Positions 1 through 8,321 of a DNA stretch of 64,000 bases are shown piece by piece. Every line of letters starts with the position of its first letter. The stretch's first letter is position 1. The translations under genes and the position numbers were made by a program. A model generated the notes under the pieces. The model saw only the letters and a program-made list of their open reading frames with translations. It had not been told where the DNA came from and did not search any database. Source of the DNA: Stieleria bergensis (lineage in GTDB: Bacteria > Planctomycetota > Planctomycetia > Pirellulales > Pirellulaceae); contig CP036272.1 of assembly GCA_007745635.1 (NCBI GenBank), positions 4,844,115 to 4,908,114 on the forward strand, read 5' to 3'.

Positions 1-99
1 TATTACCGCATGCATGCGCAAAATCCTCATCACACTCAACACAATGGTCAAAACAAATACAGCATGGGAAAATCCACAAAACGCTTGACATCTAACACA

Positions 100-315
100 G
101 CCGCTCCCGCAAGCGGGAGGCTGTTGTTGATCGGAGAACCGTTGACCATTCGTTGACTGAACTCTCCCGCTTGCGGGAGAGTCGAGCCTAAGCGAGGTGA
201 GGGTAAAGTGGTTGGCAACGCCGACCACAAGCAGCCACAACAGAACCTTCCCGCAAACGCGAGGGGGTTGTTGTTCGGAAAATTCGTTGACTGAACTCTC
301 CCGCAAGCGGGAGGT
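100..315. repeat. GC-rich palindromic repeat cluster (REP-like)
   Basis: Three copies of a 7-bp stem palindrome (CTCCCGC, 2-nt centre, GCGGGAG) lie at 104-119, 164-179 and 298-313, with a degenerate copy near 248-263. The centre is AA in the first and last and TT in the middle one, so orientations alternate. The copies sit in two longer direct repeats: a palindrome, then a GTTGTTG-containing spacer, then ATTCGTTGACTGAACT leading into the next palindrome. The pattern resembles REP/BIME-type intergenic repeats. The rest of 1-489 holds no supported gene. Confidence 0.7.
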
Positions 316-489
316 TGTTGCTGAAAAAACCGCGGCGAACGCCAAAACCTCTGATCTCGACCTGGCGGATGATCGCTCGTCGTGAAAACTTTTCCTCCAG
401 GAGCAGATTGACGGGCCTCGTGCAGTCACGGCCTGCTGACTCTACAATGGTGACCCAGGCTTATCTTCCCCTCTCTCCCCGGCGAATCT

Positions 490-1932
490 ATGACTCGATT
501 GCTTTCCGCTGTCGCACTTTGCTTTCTGCTTGCCAGCTCCACTCTGCCTGCCGCAGAAAACAACAACTCAAAGCCACCAAACTTTGTGTTTATCTTCTCG
601 GATGATGTGAACCGCGATAGCTGGGGTGTGTACGGCAACCCGGATTGCAAGACTCCGAATATTGATCAGCTTGCAAAAGAAGGCATGCGATTTGACGGCG
701 CTTACTGCAGCGTCGCCATGTGCGCTCCGTTTCGACAAGAACTTTACAGCGGCCGTTCTCCGTGGCGTACAGGCACACTGGCTAACCACTCCAAATCAAC
801 GCCCAATACAAAGAGCCTGCCGCACTATTTGAAACCGCTGGGCTATCGCGTCGGCCTACTGGGCAAGACTCACGTCGGTCCGCCGCAAGCGTATCCGTTT
901 GAGTACATCAATAACAAAGCAAAGGACAACGACACTTATTTCAACGCGTTCAAATCATTTGTTGACTCCAGCACCTCCGAAAAGAATCCGTTCTGCCTAT
1001 TCGTTGCCTCACATGACGGGCATGCACCGCACACCGCGGGTGACGCATCGCAGTACCCACCAGAAAAACTTACCGTCGCTCCGTACTGGCTTGATACACC
1101 GCAGCTTCGCAATGGACTGAGCAAGTATTACGCTGAAGTCACGAACTTCGATGCCTTGGTCGGTCGAACTCGCGACTATCTCGAACAGCAAGGCTTGCTT
1201 GACAACACGGTTTTTGTCGTTTGCAGTGAACAGGGGATTCAATTTCCATTTGCCAAATGGACCTGTTACGACAATGGCTTGCACATCGGCTTAATTGTTC
1301 GCTATCCACAAAAAGTGAAAGCAGGCAGCGTGGCCAAGCAATTGATTTCGCTAAGCGATGTAGCGCCAACATTCGTGGAATTGGCTGGCGGCAAATTGCA
1401 GGCCCCGCGTTGCGATGGCAAAAGTTTTGTCTCAGTCCTCGAAGGCAGCCAGCGAGCAATCAATCAATATGTCACCGGTGCCTTTACCAACTGCAACATT
1501 CTGGACAATCGCGACCGGATCTATCCCATTCGCTCGATTCGTGACCAGCGCTACACGCTGATCTACTGCCCTAATCACGAAAGCCTGACCTCCAATGTCA
1601 CGCTTACCGGCGCATTGAACGTTCTGCAGAACACCAATGTCGAGACCAAGGATTCTGGCAATACGAACGTCGCAGCGTCTTGGGCAAAGCAAACCGCTGA
1701 GAACGACAGAGCTGCCTTTTTAGTTAACCGACTGTTCCATCATCCAGAGTTTGCACTCTATGATCGCCAGGCAGACCCGCTGGAAGAAACGAATTTGGCC
1801 CAAGATCCCAAACACGCCGAGACACTGGCTCGACTGAAAGCCGCGCTGATCAAGCACCTAGAGGAAGTGGGTGACAGCGATCCGATCGCCACCGAAAAGA
1901 AATTGATCAGCGGCAAAAAGAAAAAGAAGTAA
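490..1932 (+). CDS. Sulfatase (type I, formylglycine-dependent), secreted
   Basis: A 480-aa protein of the alkaline phosphatase-like sulfatase family, which hydrolyses sulfate esters using a formylglycine made from an active-site Cys. A signal peptide covers about residues 1-22 (hydrophobic LLSAVALCFLLASS, Ala-rich end). The metal-binding start FIFSDDV is at 34-40. The C-x-P-x-R signature is CAPFR at 78-82, followed by SGR at 87-89, and GKTHVG lies further on. The length is normal for the family. The C-terminus ends in a run of lysines (GKKKKK), common in planctomycete secreted enzymes. The gene stands alone after a repeat-rich region and converges on a LuxR-type gene. The substrate cannot be read from sequence; an iduronate/choline-sulfatase-like subgroup is possible. 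A maturase (FGE) would be needed and is not in the window. Confidence 0.93.
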   Translation: MTRLLSAVALCFLLASSTLPAAENNNSKPPNFVFIFSDDVNRDSWGVYGNPDCKTPNIDQLAKEGMRFDGAYCSVAMCAPFRQELYSGRSPWRTGTLANHSKSTPNTKSLPHYLKPLGYRVGLLGKTHVGPPQAYPFEYINNKAKDNDTYFNAFKSFVDSSTSEKNPFCLFVASHDGHAPHTAGDASQYPPEKLTVAPYWLDTPQLRNGLSKYYAEVTNFDALVGRTRDYLEQQGLLDNTVFVVCSEQGIQFPFAKWTCYDNGLHIGLIVRYPQKVKAGSVAKQLISLSDVAPTFVELAGGKLQAPRCDGKSFVSVLEGSQRAINQYVTGAFTNCNILDNRDRIYPIRSIRDQRYTLIYCPNHESLTSNVTLTGALNVLQNTNVETKDSGNTNVAASWAKQTAENDRAAFLVNRLFHHPEFALYDRQADPLEETNLAQDPKHAETLARLKAALIKHLEEVGDSDPIATEKKLISGKKKKK

Positions 1933-1971
1933 CCAGTTGGCGCGAGCAGAAGCTCCAATCAACCGCACTGC

Positions 1972-2192
1972 TTTTTGGTGCGTGCAAGCACGCACTCTAC
2001 GTTTTTTGGTGCGTGCAAGCACAGCAACCTACGGTTTTTGGTGCGTGCAAGCACAGCAACCTACGTTTTTTGGTGCGTGCAAGCACAGCAACCTACGTTT
2101 TTTGGTGCGTGCAAGCACAGCAACCTACGTTTTTTGGTGCGTGCAAGCACAGCAACCTACGGTTTTTTGTGCGTGCAAGCACGCACTCTACG
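1972..2192. repeat. 32-bp tandem repeat array, 7 units, hairpin-forming
   Basis: Seven head-to-tail units of about 32 bp, each a T-run followed by GGTGCGTGCAAGCAC and a tail ending CTACG. Five central units carry the tail AGCAACCTACG; the first and last carry CGCACTCTACG. Each unit contains GTGC..GCAC, which can form a short hairpin. There are no spacers, so this is not CRISPR. The array lies between the stop codons of two convergent genes and ends a few bases from the stop of the LuxR-type gene. Since 32 is not a multiple of 3 and the unit has no stop codon, all three forward frames stay open and give spurious ORFs. Confidence 0.9.
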
Positions 2193-2197
2193 TTGCT

Positions 2198-2818
2198 TCA
2201 ATAGCTACGGTACAGCTTCATTGCCAGTTCGGTCATGTTGTCGACCTTCATCTTTTCAATGACTCGCTTGCGGTGCCGATCAATGGTCTGATAGGTGACC
2301 AAGAACTGGCTGGCCAAGCGTCGTGACGGCACACCGAGCAGAAGGTGCGGTAGCATTTCACGCTCTTTGGGAGTCAACTTTGCAAAACAGCTACGCATTT
2401 CACACAATGAATCGTCGCCGTGCGAATCATAGTGAAACGCTTCATTGACTGCGTCACCGAGAGCCCGAGCGTCCAGTGGACGTGAAACCAAATCCAAGAT
2501 CCCATGGCGCATCGCTTGATGCAGGGTGCGACGTGAACGATCCACTGTCACACCAATGATGGAAAATCGGATCCCTTGGTCAGCAAACTCTCGCACCGCT
2601 GACAAGAGATGCTCGCGTCCTTCATCGAAGTCCACGAGAACACAGCCCGGGCGAAATGTGCTTAGCTTGTGAAACACACCGCCCCAGTCACTGACTTCCG
2701 CCGTCTGAAATGACAGCGCATCAGGGAGAGATTGAACAGACAGTCGCGACGAGCGCAGCACTACCATGAATGGCTGAATCGCATAGACCGATTCAGCCAC
2801 AGGACTTGCTTGGATCAT
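2198..2818 (-). CDS. LuxR/FixJ-family response regulator with degenerate receiver
   Basis: A 206-aa two-domain regulator. The C-terminal part (about 146-206, LTPKEREMLPHLLLG ... TIDRHRKRVIEKM) is a LuxR/FixJ-type helix-turn-helix DNA-binding domain. The N-terminal part (about 14-130) has the layout of a receiver domain: a candidate phospho-acceptor Asp63 in VLVDFDEG and a Thr91 equivalent. The acidic pair normally at the first strand is replaced by VLRSS, and the usual Lys of the K-P motif is Arg113. Phosphorylation may therefore be absent or atypical. I chose the ATG at 2818 because AGGGG precedes it at proper spacing; the upstream extension to 2980 has no recognisable domain. No kinase gene is adjacent. 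The target genes are unknown. Confidence 0.8.
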   Translation of the reverse strand: MIQASPVAESVYAIQPFMVVLRSSRLSVQSLPDALSFQTAEVSDWGGVFHKLSTFRPGCVLVDFDEGREHLLSAVREFADQGIRFSIIGVTVDRSRRTLHQAMRHGILDLVSRPLDARALGDAVNEAFHYDSHGDDSLCEMRSCFAKLTPKEREMLPHLLLGVPSRRLASQFLVTYQTIDRHRKRVIEKMKVDNMTELAMKLYRSY

Positions 2819-3601
2819 AAGATGCCCCTTTTGATCGTTGCAGGTAACCGAAGTAATAAGTAGACGCGTCAGCGAAAGCAATTTGCCCTTAACTCTCGCC
2901 AAGCGTTTTTTGTTGTCGTCTTGAGGTTCTCTAAAAGGAAAACAGTAAGAAACCAATCTGGCCTTGAAGATCAACCTCAATCAAAACCCACCAGAAAGTA
3001 GCAGCCCGCCCCTCCCTGGCGAAGTCAAAATTAACAAATGTGCCGCATCCTGTGAAACACCAATCTGCGAAAAAAACTCAGGTGTTTCTAACTTTCTGCG
3101 CAAAGTACGCAGCGTCATCTCGCACCGGCGTGTCTGACACCGGCCCCCTTGATCCCTCTGCCCCCGATTTCAAAGCCAGTTCCTGACCCAGATTCCAAGG
3201 CGTCTTTTTTGCGAGCAAAAAAACAGAACCACGGAAATTTCCAGGCCATGAGAGACACCTTCATTGCACAAGCTTTCGCGTTGCCTCGCCCCTGTCGCTT
3301 GATGGGGAGCTTCGCCGATTGCGTCAGTCGGTCCCCATGATTCAACCGATCACCTTGGCGAGCTTCGTGAAAAAATTCTTGATCAGTGCTTCAGCGGCAC
3401 GACCGGCGGACTGGCTGCGCGTGTTTCACGACTTGTCGGAGTCGGCCATTGGACGATTCTAGAGCCCAAAACGCGGTCCTTTGCTGGTCGCTTCCCTCTA
3501 GAAAACCCTGCCGCGTTACTCTATCAATCTGCATCGCTGGCAAACATAATATGCATTGTTTCCTGGATCGCCTGTTTCCTTCCCCCGTCGACCACTTTTC
3601 T
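2819..3601. other. Intergenic region, no supported gene
   Basis: About 780 bp between the divergently oriented regulator and the DUF1549/DUF1553 gene. It probably holds both promoters. Small ORFs on both strands around 3115-3345 are Arg/Pro-rich shadows of each other with no recognisable domain. Confidence 0.5.
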
Positions 3602-6600
3602 ATGTGCCTTCGAGTTCTGAGCTTTCGGTCTCTCTGCGTTCGCTTGCTATGCATTCGCTCTCGCGGTGAACATCCGTTGCGTTGCCGAGAGGCGATGATC
3701 GCTCTCACGATGCTTGCTTTGACAGGCTGGCTTGTGGTTGCTCAGGGTGAGGAAAAGATTTCCTTTAATCAGCACGTGCGTCCGATTCTGGCCAAGCATT
3801 GCTTTGCCTGCCACGGCTTTGATGAACAAGCGCGTGAAGGGGATTTGCAACTCGACGACCGAGCTGCAGCGATCGACGCCGGGGCCATTATGCCGGGCGC
3901 TCCGGAGCAAAGTGAACTGATCGCACGCGTTGTAACCGACGATGCAGACAGCATCATGCCACCTGCGGACTCGGGGGACGCACTCACCACACAAGAGATC
4001 GAGATTTTGCGGCGCTGGATTCGCGAAGGGGCTGGCTACCAGCAGCACTGGGCGTTCCATCCGTCTCGGCGCCCATCAACCAGCCAAGCCGGCGCGAATC
4101 AATCGCCTCATGCGATTGATTGGTTCGTCAATGAACGGTTGAAGGCTGCTGGGCTGACTGCAAACGAACCTGCCGATCGCATCACTCAATTGCGCCGTGT
4201 GTCGCTGGACCTCACCGGGCTGCCGCCGACGGAAAAGCAGATCCAAGCTTATCTCGCCGACGACTCTGAAAAAGCATACGAGAGGCTTGTCGATGAACTC
4301 TTAGCCTCCGATGCCTACGGTGAACACTGGGCACGTCCCTGGTTGGACTTAGCGCGCTATGCTGATACCAAGGGTTATGAAAAGGATCGGCCGCGCATCA
4401 TTTGGCGTTACCGAGATTGGGTAATCGATGCCTTAAATCAGGACATGCCGTTTGACCAGTTCACGATTGAGCAGCTTGCCGGTGATCTGCTGGCTGATCC
4501 AACGCCTGATCAAATCTTGGCAACCGCCTTTCATCGAAACACGATGGAAAACGACGAAGGTGGCACGGACGATGAAGAGTTTCGAGTAGCAGCGGTAAAA
4601 GATCGAGTGGACACAACCATCCAGGTTTGGATGGGACTAACCATGGGCTGTGCGAAATGCCACTCTCATAAATACGACCCGATTAGCCAACAGGATTACT
4701 ATCGGCTGTACGCGTTCTTCAATCAGACCGAAGACGCTGACCGCCAACAGCCGATTGTTCCCACACCAACCAAACAGCAGCAACAGCAACAACAGTCGCT
4801 TGAAACGGAACTGCAAACCCTTCAGGCAGAGCTTCAGCGTCTTCCAGAGGGATACACTGAGGCTTGGCAATCATGGAAAAAGCAATTTGACGACCAACCG
4901 TTGTGGGTGGCTTTAAAGGGGCCGCAGCTTGAATCCGAGCAGCAGTTGACTCTTGAGCAAGACGCCGAAGGCGTGCTGCATGTTCAGCAGGAACTGCCCG
5001 AGAAAGACACCTGGTCCCTGACGCTCGCGCTGCCTGCCGATCAAGAAGTGACCGCGTTACGCCTGGAGACGCTTCCCAAGCCCAAGAGCACAAAGTGGCA
5101 AGACCCAAACGTCGTGATCAATGAACTACAAGCCGAGCTGATCACGCCAGACGGACAATCGCAGCGACTAAAACTTGTGCGTCCGCGAGCTGACTTTTCG
5201 CAGCGGAACTGGGAAGTGCCCAAAGCGATCGATGGAGACCCCAAAACGGGCTGGGCGTTCTCTCCCAATGCAGCCAAGCCACACGCTGCGATCTTTGATT
5301 TTGAAAAAGCGATCAAACCCACAGCGGGCTCGCAGCTACGACTGAAGATCGTTCAGCAATATGGCATTGGATTGGTTCTTCGCGACTTTAAGGTGTCAGT
5401 CAGCTCCTATGCTTCGGACTGGCTGCTGGCGGAGATCCATCCACAGGCGAATCTGAAGCGTCTGTTCCAGCGCACCGTGTATGAACCGACGATCAAGTTG
5501 CACCAACGGATTGAAAGCACAAGAAAACAGATAACGGCATTGAATCAATCGATTCCCAAAACGCCGATCATGCGAGAGCTCCCAGAGACACGGCGTCGAG
5601 AAACCAAAATCCATGTGCGCGGTAACTTTCTTGATCGGGGCGATGTCGTTTCCGGAGCGATTCCATCGGCGTTTGGCACCCTGCCGGCGGAAGCTCCACA
5701 GAACCGGCTTGGTGTGGCCCAGTGGCTGGTGTCGCCAAAGAACCCGTTAACAGCTCGCGTTGCCGTCAACCGCGTGTGGGCACAACTCTTTGGAATCGGC
5801 TTGGTTGAAACGGAAGAAGACTTTGGCACGCAAGGCACTCTTCCATCACACCCGAAACTCTTGGACTGGCTGGCAGTTGAATTTCGGGACAACGGTTGGT
5901 CGCAGAAGCAGTTGCTGAAGACCATTGTGCTTTCGGACACCTATCGCCAGAGCGCTGTCACCAGCGCTGCGAAGATTGCGGCTGATCCACGCAACCGACT
6001 GTACTCACGCGGCCCGCGATTCCGTTTGTCTGCCGAAGAGGTTCGTGACCAAGCCTTGGCGGTTTCTGGCCTCTTGACTGAACGACTGGGCGGTCCCTCG
6101 GTCATGCCCCCGCAGCCCGATGGGGTTTGGAAGTCCACGTACAGTGGTGAGCAATGGCGCAATGCGACCGACGACAATCGCTATCGCCGCGGCCTGTACA
6201 CTTACAAAAAACGGACCAGTCCCTACCCAGCCATGCTGACCTTTGATGCCGGCAGCGGCGAGGTTTGCCAGATTCGTCGCATTCGCACCAACACTCCGCT
6301 GCAAGCCTTGGTGACATTGAACGACACGGTGTATCTGGAAGCCGCCGGTGCCTTAGCCAAACACATGCAAGCCGCTGGTGAGACGCCCCGCGAGCAAATC
6401 GCCCACGGGTTCTCACGAGTCCTTATCCGACCAGCGCAAGCGATCGAACTCGATCGCTTGCTGATGGTTTACGAGCAGTTCGCAGACCTCTACAAGGACC
6501 AGCCCGAGCAAGCGAAACGCTTCCTCAAGTCCGCCGGGTTAGAAGACGGCGATCCACGTTTGGTCGCTGTTGCCAACGTGCTTTTGAACTTAGACGAAAC

Positions 6601-6616
6601 ACTGACCAAACCCTAA
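3602..6616 (+). CDS. PSCyt1/DUF1549/DUF1553 protein (planctomycete cytochrome c)
   Basis: Multidomain planctomycete protein, about 1004 aa from this start. In order: signal/anchor segment (IALTMLALTGWLVVA, about 33-47), PSCyt1 cytochrome c-like domain with CFACH at 67-71, DUF1549 (LDLTGLPPTEKQ region), a second CxxCH (CAKCHSHKYDP), a glutamine-rich linker around 380-400, a carbohydrate-binding-like insert, then DUF1553 (LTARVAVNRVWAQLFG ... RIRTNTPLQALVTLND). The family is exported and paired with DUF1501 proteins; a role in periplasmic electron transfer linked to polymer breakdown is proposed but unproven. The ORF is open from 3386. I chose 3602 because the hydrophobic segment needs upstream Arg residues as an n-region; 3695 is the alternative. 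The DUF1501 gene follows after 16 bp. Confidence 0.88.
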   Translation: MCLRVLSFRSLCVRLLCIRSRGEHPLRCREAMIALTMLALTGWLVVAQGEEKISFNQHVRPILAKHCFACHGFDEQAREGDLQLDDRAAAIDAGAIMPGAPEQSELIARVVTDDADSIMPPADSGDALTTQEIEILRRWIREGAGYQQHWAFHPSRRPSTSQAGANQSPHAIDWFVNERLKAAGLTANEPADRITQLRRVSLDLTGLPPTEKQIQAYLADDSEKAYERLVDELLASDAYGEHWARPWLDLARYADTKGYEKDRPRIIWRYRDWVIDALNQDMPFDQFTIEQLAGDLLADPTPDQILATAFHRNTMENDEGGTDDEEFRVAAVKDRVDTTIQVWMGLTMGCAKCHSHKYDPISQQDYYRLYAFFNQTEDADRQQPIVPTPTKQQQQQQQSLETELQTLQAELQRLPEGYTEAWQSWKKQFDDQPLWVALKGPQLESEQQLTLEQDAEGVLHVQQELPEKDTWSLTLALPADQEVTALRLETLPKPKSTKWQDPNVVINELQAELITPDGQSQRLKLVRPRADFSQRNWEVPKAIDGDPKTGWAFSPNAAKPHAAIFDFEKAIKPTAGSQLRLKIVQQYGIGLVLRDFKVSVSSYASDWLLAEIHPQANLKRLFQRTVYEPTIKLHQRIESTRKQITALNQSIPKTPIMRELPETRRRETKIHVRGNFLDRGDVVSGAIPSAFGTLPAEAPQNRLGVAQWLVSPKNPLTARVAVNRVWAQLFGIGLVETEEDFGTQGTLPSHPKLLDWLAVEFRDNGWSQKQLLKTIVLSDTYRQSAVTSAAKIAADPRNRLYSRGPRFRLSAEEVRDQALAVSGLLTERLGGPSVMPPQPDGVWKSTYSGEQWRNATDDNRYRRGLYTYKKRTSPYPAMLTFDAGSGEVCQIRRIRTNTPLQALVTLNDTVYLEAAGALAKHMQAAGETPREQIAHGFSRVLIRPAQAIELDRLLMVYEQFADLYKDQPEQAKRFLKSAGLEDGDPRLVAVANVLLNLDETLTKP

Positions 6617-6632
6617 ACCGTCGCCCAGAACG

Positions 6633-8132
6633 ATGAATCTTTCCCAGAAACTACAACGAGCGCAAGCGGACACGCGTCGACAATTCTTTGCCCAGGCGGG
6701 CCTGGGGCTAGGTGCAATCGCGTTGAGCTCACTCCTGAATCAGGAAAGCCAGGCCGCCAAACCCAATTGGCAAATTCCAGCCAAGGCAAAGAACATCATT
6801 TATTTGCACATGGCGGGCTCGCCATCGCAACTGGAATTGTTCGACCACAAGCCAACGTTGTCACGGCTGCATAACACGGAGTGCCCCAAAGAATACTTGG
6901 AAGGCAAACGCTTTGCGTTCATCCGCGGCGTGCCAAAAATGCTTGGCTCACAGGCTCAATTCAAACAGCACGGCGAAAGTGGCCAATGGGTCAGCAATCA
7001 CTTGCCCAACCTTTCCAAAGTGATCGACGACCTGTGCGTGATTCGTACCGTTCATACCGAACAGTTCAACCATTCGCCGGCGCAGCTCTTCATGCACACC
7101 GGAAACTCACTGCTGGGCTATCCAGCGATGGGTTCCTGGGTGACGTACGGGTTGGGCAGCGAGAACGAAAACTTGCCGGGTTTCGTGGTCTTGTCCTCTG
7201 GTGGCAAAACGCCCAGTGCAGGGAAATCACTGTGGGGCAGCGGATTTCTGCCAACCGTTTATCAAGGCGTGCAGTGCCGCACCGATGGCGGCGATCCCAT
7301 CTTGTTTCTTTCCAATCCAGACGGCATGTCCCGAGCAGGCCGGCGAAAGACCATTGATGCGATTGCCGACCTCAACCGCTATCAGCATCAGCACATCGGC
7401 GATCCGGAAACACTGACTCGGATCGCACAGTATGAACTTTCCTTTCGCATGCAAATGTTCGTCCCCGAAGTCATGGACATCGGCAAAGAATCCAAGGAAA
7501 CACTCGAGCTTTATGGTGCCCAGCCAGGGTATGTTTCCGAAGCAGAATCAGCCGCCGATCCCCGGCGGCTTTACAAAGGCAACGATCCCACGTTTGCCAA
7601 CAACTGCCTGCTTGCCAGACGCTTGGTTGAAAACGGCGTCCGCTTTGTCCAACTTTACGACTGGGGCTGGGATCATCATGGTTCATCACCTGGCGAGTCA
7701 ATTGACGAAACTCTGCCCATCAAGTGTCAACAAACCGAGCGTGCCATCGCGGGCCTGATCACCGACCTCAAGCAACGCGGGCTGTTTGACGAAACGCTAA
7801 TCGTTTGGGGCGGCGAGTTTGGCCGCACACCGATGATGCAAAACAACGTCAACAAGGACCTGAAAAAAGGATTTGTCGGTCGTGATCATCACCCACATGC
7901 CTTCACCATGTGGATGGCCGGTGGCGGCATTCGCGGTGGCGCCTACGGGCAAACCGATGACATCGGTTATTACATCGCTGAAAACCCGGTCAGCGTGCGC
8001 GACTTACAGGCCACCATCTTGCATCAGATCGGGATCGATCCACACAAGTTCAGCTTCCCCTATCAAGGACTACAGCAACGCTTAATTGGCCCGACAGAAG
8101 AAGGCCGTGTGCTGAAAGAAATCCTCGCTTAG
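6633..8132 (+). CDS. DUF1501 family protein, Tat-exported
   Basis: A 499-aa DUF1501 protein, a family related to the alkaline phosphatase/sulfatase fold. It has a twin-arginine signal (TRRQFF at 14-19 followed by a hydrophobic stretch to about 40), so it is probably folded before export. Family landmarks are IYLHMAGSPSQLELFD near 56-71, the GSWVTYGLGSENENLPGFVVL block, and the C-terminal WGGEFGRTPM and GRDHHPHAFTMWMAGGG motifs, whose Asp/His residues resemble metal ligands. It lies 16 bp after the PSCyt1/DUF1549/DUF1553 gene and is almost certainly co-transcribed. No enzyme activity is established for the family. Confidence 0.92.
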   Translation: MNLSQKLQRAQADTRRQFFAQAGLGLGAIALSSLLNQESQAAKPNWQIPAKAKNIIYLHMAGSPSQLELFDHKPTLSRLHNTECPKEYLEGKRFAFIRGVPKMLGSQAQFKQHGESGQWVSNHLPNLSKVIDDLCVIRTVHTEQFNHSPAQLFMHTGNSLLGYPAMGSWVTYGLGSENENLPGFVVLSSGGKTPSAGKSLWGSGFLPTVYQGVQCRTDGGDPILFLSNPDGMSRAGRRKTIDAIADLNRYQHQHIGDPETLTRIAQYELSFRMQMFVPEVMDIGKESKETLELYGAQPGYVSEAESAADPRRLYKGNDPTFANNCLLARRLVENGVRFVQLYDWGWDHHGSSPGESIDETLPIKCQQTERAIAGLITDLKQRGLFDETLIVWGGEFGRTPMMQNNVNKDLKKGFVGRDHHPHAFTMWMAGGGIRGGAYGQTDDIGYYIAENPVSVRDLQATILHQIGIDPHKFSFPYQGLQQRLIGPTEEGRVLKEILA

Positions 8133-8185
8133 AGATCGCCAATGCGAGGCGAGAATGTCGTAGTGGACGCGATCGAAACAAAGAA

Positions 8186-8215
8186 AGCGAGAGCAAACGC
8201 ACGTTCACTCTCGCT
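8186..8215. terminator. Hairpin between convergent genes, possible terminator
   Basis: Perfect 8-bp stem AGCGAGAG / CTCTCGCT with a 14-nt loop. It lies in the 189-bp gap between two convergent genes (stops at 8132 and 8322). There is no good T-run on either side, so it would be a weak or rho-assisted terminator at best. Confidence 0.35.
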
Positions 8216-8321
8216 CATCAGATCGTCAACTAGATGCTCTGCCGCTTGATCACGCTCAGCGTCTGAGATTCCCCAGCGGCTCTCCTTCGCCGCAGGCAAG
8301 CTCGTGATCAAACGACGGGGA

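Noticed and set aside
1972-2192. CRISPR array
   Set aside because: The repeats are directly adjacent with no unique spacers and no cas genes nearby.
1937-2326. Repetitive proteins of 63-129 aa on the plus strand
   Set aside because: The 32-bp period keeps all three frames open; the ORFs are by-products of the array and run antisense into the LuxR-type gene.
3115-3345. 76-aa minus-strand gene
   Set aside because: An equally long plus-strand ORF overlaps it; neither has a recognisable motif or ribosome-binding context.
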